Origin: Kribbella amoyensis
GTDB taxonomy: Bacteria; Actinomycetota; Actinomycetes; Propionibacteriales; Kribbellaceae
NCBI RefSeq assembly: GCF_007828865.1
Contig: NZ_VIVK01000001.1
Coordinates: forward strand, 4,030,001 to 4,094,000
DNA: 64,000 nt
Reading direction: 5' to 3'
Shown: positions 47,280 through 56,538 of the stretch, piece by piece
Numbering within the stretch: the first letter of the stretch is position 1
Layout of the letters: each line of letters begins with the position of its first letter
Notes under the pieces: generated by a model
The model's input: only the letters and a program-made list of their open reading frames with translations
Databases searched by the model: none
Told to the model about the DNA's origin: nothing
Made by a program: the position numbers and the translations under genes

Positions 47280-48827
47280 ATGCGCCCGACCTTCCGAAGA
47301 CTCCTCGCCGCCACGACCGCGACCGCCCTAGTCGTACCGATCACGTCCGCGTCTGCGTCGGGGACCAGTCGAGCCGTACCGTCGATCGCGTGGGGGAGCT
47401 GCGGTGACGCGCCCGCGGTGGCGGCGTTCCAGTGCGCTTCGGTCGAGGTGCCGACCGACTACGACCGCCCGGGCGGGGCGACCACGACGATCGCGCTGAC
47501 CCGGTTGCCGGCGAGTGATCCGGCGCGGCGGATCGGGTCGCTGTTCACGAATCCCGGTGGGCCTGGTGGGTCCGGGGTCGCGTTCGTGCAGCAGTACGCG
47601 GCGTCGTACCGGCCGGAGGTGCGGGCGCGGTTCGACATCGTCGGGTTCGACCCGCGGGGTGTTGGCAAGTCCGATCCGGTGACCTGTTTCCCGACGGCGG
47701 CCGAGGAGCTCGCTGCGGTGAAGGATCTGCCCGCGTTCCCGATGACGCGGGCCGAGGTTCGCGAGTTCACGCGGACGAACGCGCGGATCGGGCTCGGCTG
47801 TGCGACGACGTCGCCGGACCGGGTCGCGCACTACTCGACGGCGAATGTTGCCCGGGACATGGATCTGCTGCGGCAGGCGGTCGGTGACGAGAAGCTGAGC
47901 TATGTGGGCTACTCGTACGGCACGTTCCTCGGTGCGACGTACGCGAAGTTGTTCCCTGACAACGTGCGCGCGCTGGCCCTGGACGGGACGTGGCGCCCGG
48001 ACGCGTACTCCGGATCGGCGGCCGACTCGCGGCCTGTCGGTGAGCGGCTCGGGCAGACGACGGCCGGTGCGGAGGTCTTCGCGCAGTTCAAGGCCGAGTG
48101 CGCGAAGGCAGGGCCGAGTGGCTGTGCATTGGCCGGGTTGGGTGATCCGGGCCAGGTCGCGGAGCGACTGCTGGAGCGGCTGAAGACGCAGCCGGTCGAC
48201 CTGACGCTGCCGGACGGCAGCCAGCTGCGAGTGACGTATGCGCTGATGGTGGCAACGATCTTCAGCACGCTCTACACGCCGGCCGACTGGCCCGATCTCG
48301 CCGCGCTGATGGCCCAGCTCGCCGCCCCCTCGAAACGCACCCTCAAGGCGTCGACGGAGGGCGCGAAGCTGCTCGGCCAGAAGGAGGAGTACGCCTCGGT
48401 CGGAGGCAGCCTGCAGCCGTGCGTCGAGGCGCGGCAGACGGGCCGCCCGCTCGCGTACCAGGCGTACGCCGATGCGGCCGATCGCGCGGCCCCGCACTTC
48501 GGCCGGTTGCGGGTCTGGACCGGGCTGATGTGCGAGTTCCAGCCGATCCGGGACACCGACGCGTTCCGTGGCCCGTGGACCAAGCTGGAGGTCGACGAGC
48601 CGGTCCTGGTGATCGGGACCCGGTACGACCCGGCCACGCCGTACGAGCACACCCGCCCGTACGCCGATCTGTACCGGGACGGCCGCCTGCTGACCGTGAA
48701 CGGTTGGGGGCACACCACGATCGGTAAGAGCAGCTGCGCGGATTCGGTCCTGACGCGGTACCTGGTCGAGCTGAAGGCACCTGTCGACGGTACTAGCTGC
48801 GCCCAGGATCGGCGGCCGTTCGGCTGA
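47280..48827 (+). CDS. Secreted alpha/beta-hydrolase, tripeptidyl aminopeptidase-like (S33)
   Basis: A 515-aa exported serine peptidase of the Streptomyces SlpD/SlpE/Tap type. The signal peptide is MRPTFRRLLAATTATALVVPITSASA. NPGGPGGSGVAF is the oxyanion region, VGYSYGTFLG carries the nucleophile Ser, GTRYDPATPY the Asp and NGWGHTTIG the His; the TAP-like C-terminal domain matches. ATG 47280 with CGGAGCGA upstream gives a clean signal peptide. It should release tripeptides outside the cell. It ends 26 nt before the first MITE-like element. Confidence 0.88.
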   Translation: MRPTFRRLLAATTATALVVPITSASASGTSRAVPSIAWGSCGDAPAVAAFQCASVEVPTDYDRPGGATTTIALTRLPASDPARRIGSLFTNPGGPGGSGVAFVQQYAASYRPEVRARFDIVGFDPRGVGKSDPVTCFPTAAEELAAVKDLPAFPMTRAEVREFTRTNARIGLGCATTSPDRVAHYSTANVARDMDLLRQAVGDEKLSYVGYSYGTFLGATYAKLFPDNVRALALDGTWRPDAYSGSAADSRPVGERLGQTTAGAEVFAQFKAECAKAGPSGCALAGLGDPGQVAERLLERLKTQPVDLTLPDGSQLRVTYALMVATIFSTLYTPADWPDLAALMAQLAAPSKRTLKASTEGAKLLGQKEEYASVGGSLQPCVEARQTGRPLAYQAYADAADRAAPHFGRLRVWTGLMCEFQPIRDTDAFRGPWTKLEVDEPVLVIGTRYDPATPYEHTRPYADLYRDGRLLTVNGWGHTTIGKSSCADSVLTRYLVELKAPVDGTSCAQDRRPFG

Positions 48828-48853
48828 CAGAGGTCGCACGGCATCGCTGCGAA

Positions 48854-49022
48854 CTAGTGCCCCGCGTCGGAAGTTCTGTTGCGCTACCGGCGCCCGGGCA
48901 CGCACCTCGCGGCACCGGAGGAACAGCCACGATGGAAAAGCATCGAGGCCGCCCCTCCGCCACCACGAGGCACGCACCCGGACACCGCTATCGCTAACAC
49001 AACTTCCGACGCGGGGCACTAG
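48854..49022. mobile_element. MITE-like 169-bp palindromic element, copy 1
   Basis: Ends in CTAG on both sides. The 27-bp terminal inverted repeat begins CTAGTGCCCCGCGTCGGAAG and has one mismatch in this copy. The halves are self-complementary along most of their length with scattered G-U-compatible changes, so either strand can fold into a long hairpin. It differs from copy 2 at only 4 of 169 positions. The right CTAG includes the TAG stop of the response-regulator gene. No transposase is encoded; CTAG matches the kind of 4-bp target (YTAR) duplicated by IS5-family elements. It lies between convergent genes and could act as a bidirectional terminator. Confidence 0.85.
48932..48997 (+). CDS. 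Micro-ORF inside MITE-like copy 1
   Basis: A 21-codon ORF starts at ATG 48932, 9 nt after GGAGGA (48917-48922), and encodes a basic peptide beginning MEKHRGRPSATTRHAPGHRY. The same ORF is kept in copy 2 with one substitution (Thr12 to Ala). It may be translated, or may simply reflect the shared sequence. Confidence 0.25.
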   Translation: MEKHRGRPSATTRHAPGHRYR

Positions 49023-49681
49023 GGCTGAATCTGTCCGGTTTGCCAGGCCCAGGCCGCGATGCCGACGCGGCTGCGGGCCGTGAGTTTGCGTTGGATGTTG
49101 GCTACGTGGGTTTTCACCGTGCCGATCGAGATGAACAGCTCGGTCGCGATGTCGGCATTGCTCAGGCCTTGGCCGACCAGGACGGCGATCTCGCGTTCGC
49201 GATCGGTCAGGACCGCGCTGCCCGGCAACGGACCGGCGATGTGTCGGTGCCGCAACTGCTCAAGGAGCCGAACGGTCACCTGCGGGCTGATCAGGGTGTC
49301 GCCGTTGACGGCTGCGCGCACGGCCTCGACCAGCAAGTTCGGTCCCGAACGCTTCAGCAAGAAGCCGCTCGCTCCATGGTGCAAGGCAGTGTGAACATAC
49401 TCGTCGACCTCGAACGTCGTGATCACGATGACCTTCACCGGTACCTCGAAGCCCGCCGAGGCGACCTGACGTGTCAGCTCCAGGCCGTCGATGTTCGGCA
49501 TCCTGACATCGGTCAGTACGACGTCGGGCCGCCGCGAGCGGATCAAGGTCAATGCCTCAGCGCCGTCACGGGCCTCCGCCACCACACACATGTCGGGCTG
49601 TGAGTCCAGGATGAGCCGGAAGCCGATCCGGACACGCTCCTGGTCATCGGCAATGAGGATCCGTGTCTTGCCGTCAGCCAT
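49019..49681 (-). CDS. NarL/LuxR-family response regulator
   Basis: A 220-aa regulator with an N-terminal receiver domain (acidic pair Asp12-Asp13, phospho-acceptor Asp58 in VVLTDVRMPN, Lys in GFLLKR) and a C-terminal LuxR helix-turn-helix (LTDREREIAVLVGQGLSNAD, ELFISIGTVKTHVANIQRK). It is encoded directly after the histidine kinase with an 8-nt overlap, so it is its partner. The TAG stop codon lies in the CTAG end of the MITE-like element. Confidence 0.92.
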   Translation of the reverse strand: MADGKTRILIADDQERVRIGFRLILDSQPDMCVVAEARDGAEALTLIRSRRPDVVLTDVRMPNIDGLELTRQVASAGFEVPVKVIVITTFEVDEYVHTALHHGASGFLLKRSGPNLLVEAVRAAVNGDTLISPQVTVRLLEQLRHRHIAGPLPGSAVLTDREREIAVLVGQGLSNADIATELFISIGTVKTHVANIQRKLTARSRVGIAAWAWQTGQIQP

Positions 49682-50858
49682 GGCATTCGCCCACGGGGAA
49701 ACGAGCCCGCACCTGCCACCTGCTGGGAGTCACGAAGCCAGCCTCTACGATTCCACCCAGCAGCTCGACCCGCTGGCGCAGGCCCGCGAGCCCGACACCT
49801 GATCCGGACCGGACGACAGGTCGGTCCACAGTGCCGGTGTGCTCGTTGGTGACCTCTACAAGGATGGCTGAGCCACCCTGGTCGGCTGCAACGCTACGGA
49901 GGACCACCGTGGCGTTCGGCGCGGCTGGGGCGTGTCGGCGGATGTTGGTCAGAGCCTCGGCGACCAGCCGGAAGATCGTCGTACCGATCTCTGGGTCGAG
50001 GGAGCTCGACGAGACCGTTCCGTCGTCCAACTCCGTGGGCGTCGTTCCGGTGTCGTTGAATCGCTGCACCAGTGCCGGAAGGTCCTCGAGACCTGGGGCC
50101 GGACGGGTCGCCGACTGCTGCGGGACTGCTTCGGCAGTGGGCTCCGACGATCCGAACAAGGTCGCCACCACCCGATCAAGTGTCGCCAGCGCACGCGTCG
50201 CATCCCCCTCGATGCTCGACAGGACTGCCTGGTCCTCGCGGTCTCGAGTACGGACCACCGACGCCGCCTGCGCCTGCACGAGAATGGCGGTCAGATCGTG
50301 TCCGAGGTAGTCGTGAAGGTCTTTGGCGAGTTCTTCCCGACGTGCGCGACGCAGCTCCAGGTCACGCAGCTGCCGCAGCTGACCGCGGCGCCGGACAGTC
50401 GCACCAGTGGCAGCAACAACTCCTGCGAGCACCGCACCGAAGAGCGACATCCCGGCAGCTTGTTCGAGCGACGACACCTCTGCGAGCCGGAGGACCAGTA
50501 CCGAGGTGGCCGCGCCCGCCGCGACACAGCAGACGATAGCGTGCCAGGCGGTTGACAACTGGGTGGCCGCGGCGATCAGAACGAGCAAACCGACAGCTTC
50601 GGCGACTGCCACCGCACCGGCCGACGAGTCGGCAGGTTTGGGATAGAGACTCGTGATGAGGATCGAGGCCGCGGCGGCCGCGACGACGATCGGCCCGGCG
50701 GCGGACGTCCCGGGCCGACAGATCACCACGACGAGCGCGGCTGTGAGGGTCAGTGCGGCGCCCAGTGAGCTGAGCGGATCGGTCCAGAACGCGATTGCCG
50801 CCCCTACGGCACCCGGGATCAGAGCAATGGCCACCTGCGCGGGCCGACGATCCGTCAT
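49674..50858 (-). CDS. NarL-type sensor histidine kinase with membrane N-terminus
   Basis: A 394-aa HisKA_3-type kinase. Residues 1-160 carry about five or six TM helices with no large extracellular loop, so it may sense a membrane or intramembrane signal. The phosphoacceptor is the first His in LAKDLHDYLGHDLTAILVQAQ, and the HATPase domain ends with GSGVGLAGLRQRVELLGGIV. The response-regulator gene follows with overlap. It diverges from two small membrane protein genes that may be its target or sensed system. Confidence 0.9.
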   Translation of the reverse strand: MTDRRPAQVAIALIPGAVGAAIAFWTDPLSSLGAALTLTAALVVVICRPGTSAAGPIVVAAAAASILITSLYPKPADSSAGAVAVAEAVGLLVLIAAATQLSTAWHAIVCCVAAGAATSVLVLRLAEVSSLEQAAGMSLFGAVLAGVVAATGATVRRRGQLRQLRDLELRRARREELAKDLHDYLGHDLTAILVQAQAASVVRTRDREDQAVLSSIEGDATRALATLDRVVATLFGSSEPTAEAVPQQSATRPAPGLEDLPALVQRFNDTGTTPTELDDGTVSSSSLDPEIGTTIFRLVAEALTNIRRHAPAAPNATVVLRSVAADQGGSAILVEVTNEHTGTVDRPVVRSGSGVGLAGLRQRVELLGGIVEAGFVTPSRWQVRARFPVGECHG

Positions 50859-51015
50859 GCCGCGAGTCTAAGAAGGCGATGCGGTCGCCCGCCTCCCTCC
50901 GAAGGCTGAACTCGTGCTCACTCCCGCCCGAGATCTCTGTCTTTCGGTGGATGTCACCTTCGCTGCGGGCCAGCAGGCTGGAGTGCACTTCCACCAGACA
51001 TCGGAGCTTGCACAC

Positions 51016-51444
51016 ATGACCTCTACCTACGCGCCGGAACAGCGGCCGGTCTCGACCACTGCGAAGGTGAGCGGATACCTCGCCGCAGCTATGGCCGCCG
51101 GCCTCGGAATCACTCATCTCACGATCTACACAGTGGGCTTTCTCGACGCCTCGGATGTGGCCTTGAGCACCTATCTGCTCGGTGGCGTCGCCATCGCGGC
51201 TGTGGCCTTGGTGTTCGCCGCGGCCGCCGCACTTCTCACCTGGCGTAGCAATGTCCGCCTGCGTCGAACTCTTCGCGCGGCATGCTGGGTCGCCGCGACT
51301 GTGCTCAGCCTTCAGGCAGTGGGCATAGCGTTGGCCGAGCCGGTCCTGCTGATTCAGCCGGCCGGTCCAGGACCTTGGTCGCTCGTCGGCGGACCTGCCT
51401 TCGCGATCTTCCTGTGGCAGTCACGTAAGGCGCGGACGCGATGA
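51016..51444 (+). CDS. Four-helix membrane protein of unknown function
   Basis: A 142-aa protein with four hydrophobic helices (VSGYLAAAMAAGLGITHLTIY, LLGGVAIAAVALVFAAAAAL, ACWVAATVLSLQAVGIAL, LVGGPAFAIFLW). No family is recognised. ATG 51016 is the best start (GGAG at 51003-51006). Its last codons overlap the next gene by 4 nt (ATGA), and it diverges from the histidine kinase, so regulation by that system is plausible. Confidence 0.6.
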   Translation: MTSTYAPEQRPVSTTAKVSGYLAAAMAAGLGITHLTIYTVGFLDASDVALSTYLLGGVAIAAVALVFAAAAALLTWRSNVRLRRTLRAACWVAATVLSLQAVGIALAEPVLLIQPAGPGPWSLVGGPAFAIFLWQSRKARTR

Positions 51445-52481
51445 CCGAGTCGAAGACACGGGCGAAGTACTGGTGGTGGATGGTGACCGGTTGGAGCTCC
51501 GCCTATCTTCTGCTGGGAATTGTCTGGATCCTGGGAGGTCCGGGTTACCCATTCGAGGACGCCTCTGCGGCGCGGACGTCCGGTGCCCTCCTGGTCGGCC
51601 CACCCAGAGAACCGACGAGCGCTGTCATCGCCTGCCTGGCATTTGCGGTTCTGGTTGCCGTTGTCCTCGGCCGGCAGTCCTCCCGGTCCAGCTGGCCGTC
51701 CCGGTTCGTCATGGGTGTCGCCATTCTGCTGGTACTGACGGTCCCGGATGCGCGCCTTCTCGTTGCCTTGATCAACTTGCCCCTCGGCAATCTCGCGCCG
51801 TTCTCGGCCGCGGTGTGGCACCAGGTGTGGATCCTGCTGGGAGCGTTCCTCTTCTGGCGGGCGTCCGCGACCCGAGCGACACCGCGGCCGGGGCGTGTCT
51901 TCGAGTCACAAGAGCGACCGACCGGCCGGCAGAGACGGATCTGGATCGCTGCCATGGCGCTTCCTCTGGTGTACGCCGGGCGACAGCTCGCTTGGGCCGC
52001 TGGTCTGCATTTCGGCGTCACCGATGAGTTCATCGAGCCGTACACCGCAGCGGGCGCCCGAATCACGGAGGCGGCCTTGGCGGCAGCGGCAATCCTCGGT
52101 GCGCTGCTCACCGCCGGTCTTGGCCAACGGTGGGGCACTCGATTCCCCCGATGGACTCCGTTTCTGGCCGGCCGCAGCGTCCCTGTGCTGCTGGCGGTGA
52201 TACCCGGTCTGACGATCGCTGTGATCCTCTCGGCCGCCGGCCTGTCGATCTATCGCGGGCTCCTGGCCATGGCCTTCGGTCTCACCCCCGTCGAGCCCAG
52301 CGCCACGATGGAGAACTGGGCGGTGTGGATGCCCACGCTGAGTTGGTTGCCCTGGGGTGTCACCTTGGGGCTGGCCACGCTGAGCTATCGACGACGAAGG
52401 ATCATCGCGGCATCTCAGCGACAGCACGCCCAGCCCCGCGGCGTGACGCCGAGGGAGCCTGCGGAGGCGCAACTTCGTTAG
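51441..52481 (+). CDS. Multi-pass membrane protein of unknown function
   Basis: A 346-aa membrane protein with about eight helices (for example WSSAYLLLGIVWILGG, VIACLAFAVLVAVVLG, VWHQVWILLGAFLFWRA, IAAMALPLVYAGRQLAWAAG, VLLAVIPGLTIAVILSAAGL). A FGLTPVEPSATMENWAVWMP segment lies between two late helices. No known transporter motif is seen. Translationally coupled to the preceding gene by ATGA. The pair and the divergent two-component system form a self-contained unit of unknown signal. Confidence 0.65.
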   Translation: MTESKTRAKYWWWMVTGWSSAYLLLGIVWILGGPGYPFEDASAARTSGALLVGPPREPTSAVIACLAFAVLVAVVLGRQSSRSSWPSRFVMGVAILLVLTVPDARLLVALINLPLGNLAPFSAAVWHQVWILLGAFLFWRASATRATPRPGRVFESQERPTGRQRRIWIAAMALPLVYAGRQLAWAAGLHFGVTDEFIEPYTAAGARITEAALAAAAILGALLTAGLGQRWGTRFPRWTPFLAGRSVPVLLAVIPGLTIAVILSAAGLSIYRGLLAMAFGLTPVEPSATMENWAVWMPTLSWLPWGVTLGLATLSYRRRRIIAASQRQHAQPRGVTPREPAEAQLR

Positions 52482-52539
52482 GGAACTACCCGACGGAGGC
52501 CGAGGAGCAGGCCGCGCTGAACTCGATCAGTGCCGGCGT

Positions 52540-53754
52540 CTACTTCATCGCGTCGAAGGCCTCGTCGGTCACCGGGCCCACGTCCTCGACGCCGACGCCG
52601 TCGTTCGCGGCCTGGGTGATGACGGTGAGCGTGTTGGATCCGCGGTAGCACTGGGTCGGCAGCTTGTCGGTCGACTCGACACAGGTGGACTTGCCGACCT
52701 TCTTCACCTGGTCCGGCGACGCCCCGGAATCCTTGATCGTCTTGTCGATGTCCACCTTGCCGCGCAACGCGATCACGACGTACATGCGCTGCCCGTTGAG
52801 ATCCCCGTACGCCTCGACCGTCGCCTGCTTGCCGTCGTTGATCCGGCTCAATGCCTCCTTGGTCTGGTCCAGTTGCAACTGGTCCCGCACCTGTGGATCC
52901 GTGATCCGGTCCAGCCCACCCAACTTCGCCGGCGGCGTGATCCCGCGAGCAGCGTTCAACCGGCTCATCGGCCCGAGCCCAGCGAAGTACCCGAGCCCGG
53001 CCAGCACCAGCAGAACAACAAGAATCGCCCCGACAGTCACCAGCGGACTCCGCCACCGCCGCTTCTTCCCAGCCCCGTCCGCAGGTCCCTTACCCCCACC
53101 CTTGGCGCCCGCCCCAGAACCACCAGCCGTACCACCCGCGGCACCAGAACCGCCTGCAGCACTAGAACCACCCGCAGCACCAGAACCACCCGCAGCACTA
53201 GAACCACCCGCAGCACCGGCCTTACCACCGGAAGCCGCGGAGGCACCAGCAGCACCCGTACCAGCGGCCGACGCGGCGGCACCGGGGGAAGGCGCTGACG
53301 TACCTGGTGCACCCGCGGTGGACGCAGAAGTACCAGGTGCATCTCCGGATGCACCGGCGGTCTGCCCAGAGGAACCCGCAGCCTTGCCGCTCGCGGTCTC
53401 GGCGCCGGCCCCAGTCGTGCCTGCTGCCTCGGCTGAGTCCGCTGCAGAGCCAGGCTTATCCGCGGGCGCCGAGCTACCCGGAGTACCCGCGGCGGGCGCG
53501 GAGGCGTCGGCCGCCTTGTCCCCGGAGTTCGCAGCGCCCGGCCCCGACGTACCCGCCTCGCCACCGCTGGACGGTGGGATGACCGCCGTCTCATCCTCCG
53601 CCGTGCCACCAGCCTCAGCCGGCTTCTCCGCAGCCTCAGTCTTGGTAGGAGTGTCCGCAGCGTCCGCAGGCGTTTTCTTGGTGGGGCGGCGGGATGACTT
53701 GGGGGCGCCTGGTGGGGTGTTGGGGGTTTCTGGTGGCTGGGGCGCGTCGGTCAT
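52540..53754 (-). CDS. Single-TM protein with long Ala/Gly/Ser-rich cytoplasmic region
   Basis: A 404-aa protein. Residues 1-250 are low complexity: Pro/Thr/Glu-rich at first, then Gly/Ser/Ala repeats such as GGSSAAGGSGAAGG. One TM helix (about 258-280, LVTVGAILVVLLVLAGLGYFAGLG) is followed by an external domain of about 120 residues with two Cys (VGKSTCVESTDKLPTQCYRG) that probably pair. The function is unknown. ATG 53754 (MTDAPQPPETPN) is a natural start. Low-complexity DNA makes this stretch prone to misassembly. Confidence 0.7.
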   Translation of the reverse strand: MTDAPQPPETPNTPPGAPKSSRRPTKKTPADAADTPTKTEAAEKPAEAGGTAEDETAVIPPSSGGEAGTSGPGAANSGDKAADASAPAAGTPGSSAPADKPGSAADSAEAAGTTGAGAETASGKAAGSSGQTAGASGDAPGTSASTAGAPGTSAPSPGAAASAAGTGAAGASAASGGKAGAAGGSSAAGGSGAAGGSSAAGGSGAAGGTAGGSGAGAKGGGKGPADGAGKKRRWRSPLVTVGAILVVLLVLAGLGYFAGLGPMSRLNAARGITPPAKLGGLDRITDPQVRDQLQLDQTKEALSRINDGKQATVEAYGDLNGQRMYVVIALRGKVDIDKTIKDSGASPDQVKKVGKSTCVESTDKLPTQCYRGSNTLTVITQAANDGVGVEDVGPVTDEAFDAMK

Positions 53755-53854
53755 CAGGGGTGCTCCTTGGGACTGGCTGCGGGTCGCCGGTGTCGCCGAT
53801 GGTTCCACATCGGGCGGGTGGTCCCGCAGCGTAGTCGTTGGGGTGAAGGCAGTA

Positions 53855-53886
53855 GCGCCCGCCTCCCGGGTGCGGGAAGCGGGCGC
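53855..53886 (-). terminator. Hairpin terminator after valS
   Basis: A 14-bp stem with one mismatch (GCGCCCGCCTCCCG, 53855-53868, pairing with 53873-53886) and a 4-nt loop lies 18 nt past the valS stop. Confidence 0.75.
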
Positions 53887-53903
53887 CAGGGAGCCGGTGG
53901 GCG

Positions 53904-56456
53904 TCAGAGGGTCGCGACGACCGTGACGCTGTCCGCCGACTCGTCGGGGCTCCAGACGATCTCGCCGGTGATCCGGCCGGCCGCGCGGAGGTCGCCCTCG
54001 GCGCGCTCGGCCAGGGCGAGGCGGGCCGGCGGACCGGTGACCTCGACCTTGGCGACCTCGGTCTTCATCGAGACCTGGGCCGTCGACTTGGCACCGCGGA
54101 TCCCCGCGAGCACCTCGGCGACCGCGGCCAGCACGGCCGGGTCCTGCTCGGCGACCGCGAGGTCGGTGTCCGCGACCGGCCAGCCGGCCAGGTGGATCGA
54201 ACCCTCCTGCCACCACGACCAGACCTCTTCGGTCGCGAACGGCAGGTACGGCGCGAGCAGCCGCAGCTGGACCGACAGGGCAACCGCCAGCGCCGCCTTC
54301 GCCGAGGCCGCGCCCGCTTCGCCGTGGCCGCCGTAGGCGCGCTCCTTGACCAGCTCGACGTAGTCGTCGCAGAAGGTCCAGAAGAACCGCTCCGACACCT
54401 CCAGCGCACCGGTGTAGTCGTACTTCTCGAACGCCGCCGTGGCCTCGTCGACGACCTTGCGCAGCTGCTGCAGCATCGCCAGGTCGACCGGCTCGGTCAC
54501 GCCGGCCGCGTCGACCGTGGTGGCGCCGAAGCCGAGCACGAACTTGGACGCGTTCAGCACCTTGATCGCGAGCCGGCGGCCGACCTTCATCTGCGACTCG
54601 TCGAACGGCGAGTCCAGGCCGGGCCGGGCCATCGCGGCGCGCCAGCGGACCGCGTCGGAGCCGAACTTCTCCAGGATCTCCGACGGCACGATCGCGTTGC
54701 CCTTGGACTTCGACATCTTCTTGCGGTCCGGGTCGACGACGAAGCCGGAGATCATCGACCGGGCCCACGGCAGTGTGCCGTTCTCGAAGTGGGCCCGGAC
54801 CACGCGGGAGAACAACCAGGTGCGGATGATCTCGTGGGCGTGGGTGTTCAGGTCCATCGGGAACGTGCGGGCGAACAGGTCGTTGTCCCGCTCCCAGCCG
54901 CAGACGATGTGCGGGCTGAGCGAGGAGGTGGCCCAGGTGTCCATCACGTCCGGGTCGGCCTCGAACCCGCCCGGCTTGCCGCGCTGGGACTCGTCGTACC
55001 CGCGCGGCGCCTGCGATGTCGGGTCGATCGGCAGCTCGGCCTCGCTCGGCATCAGCGGGTGGGCGTAGTCCGGCTCGCCGTCGGCGTCCAGCGGGTACCA
55101 GACCGGGAACGGGACGCCGAAGTAGCGCTGGCGGGAGATCAGCCAGTCGCCGTTCAGCCCCTCGACCCAGTTCAGGTAGCGGTGCCGCATGTGCTCCGGG
55201 ACCCAGGCGAGCTCGTTGCCGCGCTCGATGAACTCCTGCTTGAGCGCGGCGTCGCGGCCGCCGTTGGTGATGTACCACTGCCGGGTGGAGACGATCTCGA
55301 GCGGCTTGTCGCCGTTCTCGTAGAAGTTCGCCATCCGCTCGGTCTTGGTCGGCTCGCCGTCCAGGTCGCCGCTCTCGCGCAGCTTCTGGACGGTCAGCTC
55401 GCGCGCGCTGAACACGGTCTTGCCGGCCAGTTCGGCGTACAGCTCGGTCGCCTCGGACCCCTCGAGCCAGGCCGGGGTGTCGCGCAGCAGCCGGCCGTCG
55501 CGGCCGATCACGGTCCGGACCGGCAGCTGCAGCTCACGCCACCACTGGATGTCGGTCTGGTCGCCGAACGTGCAGCACATCGCGATGCCGGCGCCCTTGT
55601 CCATCTCGGCGGCCGGGTGCGCCAGGACCGGGACCTCGACGCCGTACAGCGGCGTCCGGACCGTGGTCCCGAACAAGTGCTTGTACCGCTCGTCGTCGGG
55701 GTGCGCGATCAGCGCGACACAGGCCGGGATCAGCTCCGGCCGGGTGGTCTCGATGTAGATCGGCCCGTCGGCGCCGTGGAAGGAGATCCGGTGGAAGGCG
55801 CCGGGGTACTTGCGGGCCTCCTGCTCGGCCTGCGCGACCGCGGTCTGGAACGTGACGTCCCAGACCGTCGGCGCCTCGGACAGGTACGCCTCGCCACGGG
55901 CGAAGTTGCGCAGGAAGGCGCGCTGGGACGTCCGCCGGCTGTCCTCCGAGATCGTCGTGTAGAGGTACGACCAGTCGACGCTCAGGCCGACCTGGCGCCA
56001 CATCGCCTCGAACGCCTGCTCGTCGATGTGGGTCAGCTCGCCGCACAGGTCGACGAAGTTCTGCCGGGAGATCGGGACCTGCTTCTTCGGGTCGGGCTTC
56101 GCCGGCGGGGTGAAGTCCGGATCGTACGGCAGCGACGGGTCGCACTTGACGCCGTAGTAGTTCTGGACGCGGCGCTCGGTGGGCAGGCCGTTGTCGTCCC
56201 AGCCGATCGGGTAGAAGACCTTCTTCCCCCGCATCCGCTGGAACCGCGCGACCAGGTCGGTGTGCGTGTAGCTGAAGATGTGGCCGACGTGCAGCGACCC
56301 GGAGACGGTCGGCGGCGGGGTGTCGATGGAGAAGACGTCCGCCCGCTCGGCCGTCCGGTCGAACGCGTACGTCTCCTGGTCCTTCCATACCGCAGCCCAC
56401 TTCTCCTCGAGGCCGTCGAGTGTGGGCTTGTCTGGAACACGGGACGTATCGGTCAT
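53904..56456 (-). CDS. valS: Valyl-tRNA synthetase
   Basis: An 850-aa class I synthetase charging tRNA-Val. The HIGH-type motif is HVGHIF (near residue 47), KMSKS is in [15 protein letters not shown] (about 575), and the editing (CP1) domain with its insertion lies between. [20 protein letters not shown] near residue 95 and the C-terminal helical anticodon domain are present. ATG 56456 ([10 protein letters not shown]) gives the normal N-terminus; an upstream in-frame Met at 56480 is less likely. Divergent from folC. Confidence 0.96.
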   Translation of the reverse strand: MTDTSRVPDKPTLDGLEEKWAAVWKDQETYAFDRTAERADVFSIDTPPPTVSGSLHVGHIFSYTHTDLVARFQRMRGKKVFYPIGWDDNGLPTERRVQNYYGVKCDPSLPYDPDFTPPAKPDPKKQVPISRQNFVDLCGELTHIDEQAFEAMWRQVGLSVDWSYLYTTISEDSRRTSQRAFLRNFARGEAYLSEAPTVWDVTFQTAVAQAEQEARKYPGAFHRISFHGADGPIYIETTRPELIPACVALIAHPDDERYKHLFGTTVRTPLYGVEVPVLAHPAAEMDKGAGIAMCCTFGDQTDIQWWRELQLPVRTVIGRDGRLLRDTPAWLEGSEATELYAELAGKTVFSARELTVQKLRESGDLDGEPTKTERMANFYENGDKPLEIVSTRQWYITNGGRDAALKQEFIERGNELAWVPEHMRHRYLNWVEGLNGDWLISRQRYFGVPFPVWYPLDADGEPDYAHPLMPSEAELPIDPTSQAPRGYDESQRGKPGGFEADPDVMDTWATSSLSPHIVCGWERDNDLFARTFPMDLNTHAHEIIRTWLFSRVVRAHFENGTLPWARSMISGFVVDPDRKKMSKSKGNAIVPSEILEKFGSDAVRWRAAMARPGLDSPFDESQMKVGRRLAIKVLNASKFVLGFGATTVDAAGVTEPVDLAMLQQLRKVVDEATAAFEKYDYTGALEVSERFFWTFCDDYVELVKERAYGGHGEAGAASAKAALAVALSVQLRLLAPYLPFATEEVWSWWQEGSIHLAGWPVADTDLAVAEQDPAVLAAVAEVLAGIRGAKSTAQVSMKTEVAKVEVTGPPARLALAERAEGDLRAAGRITGEIVWSPDESADSVTVVATL

Positions 56457-56538
56457 GCAGTCAATCGTAGTGGTTGTCAAGGGGTGCTTCCGACCGGTTA
56501 TCCACAGCCCCTGGCCCGGACCCTAGACTGGCAGCCTG

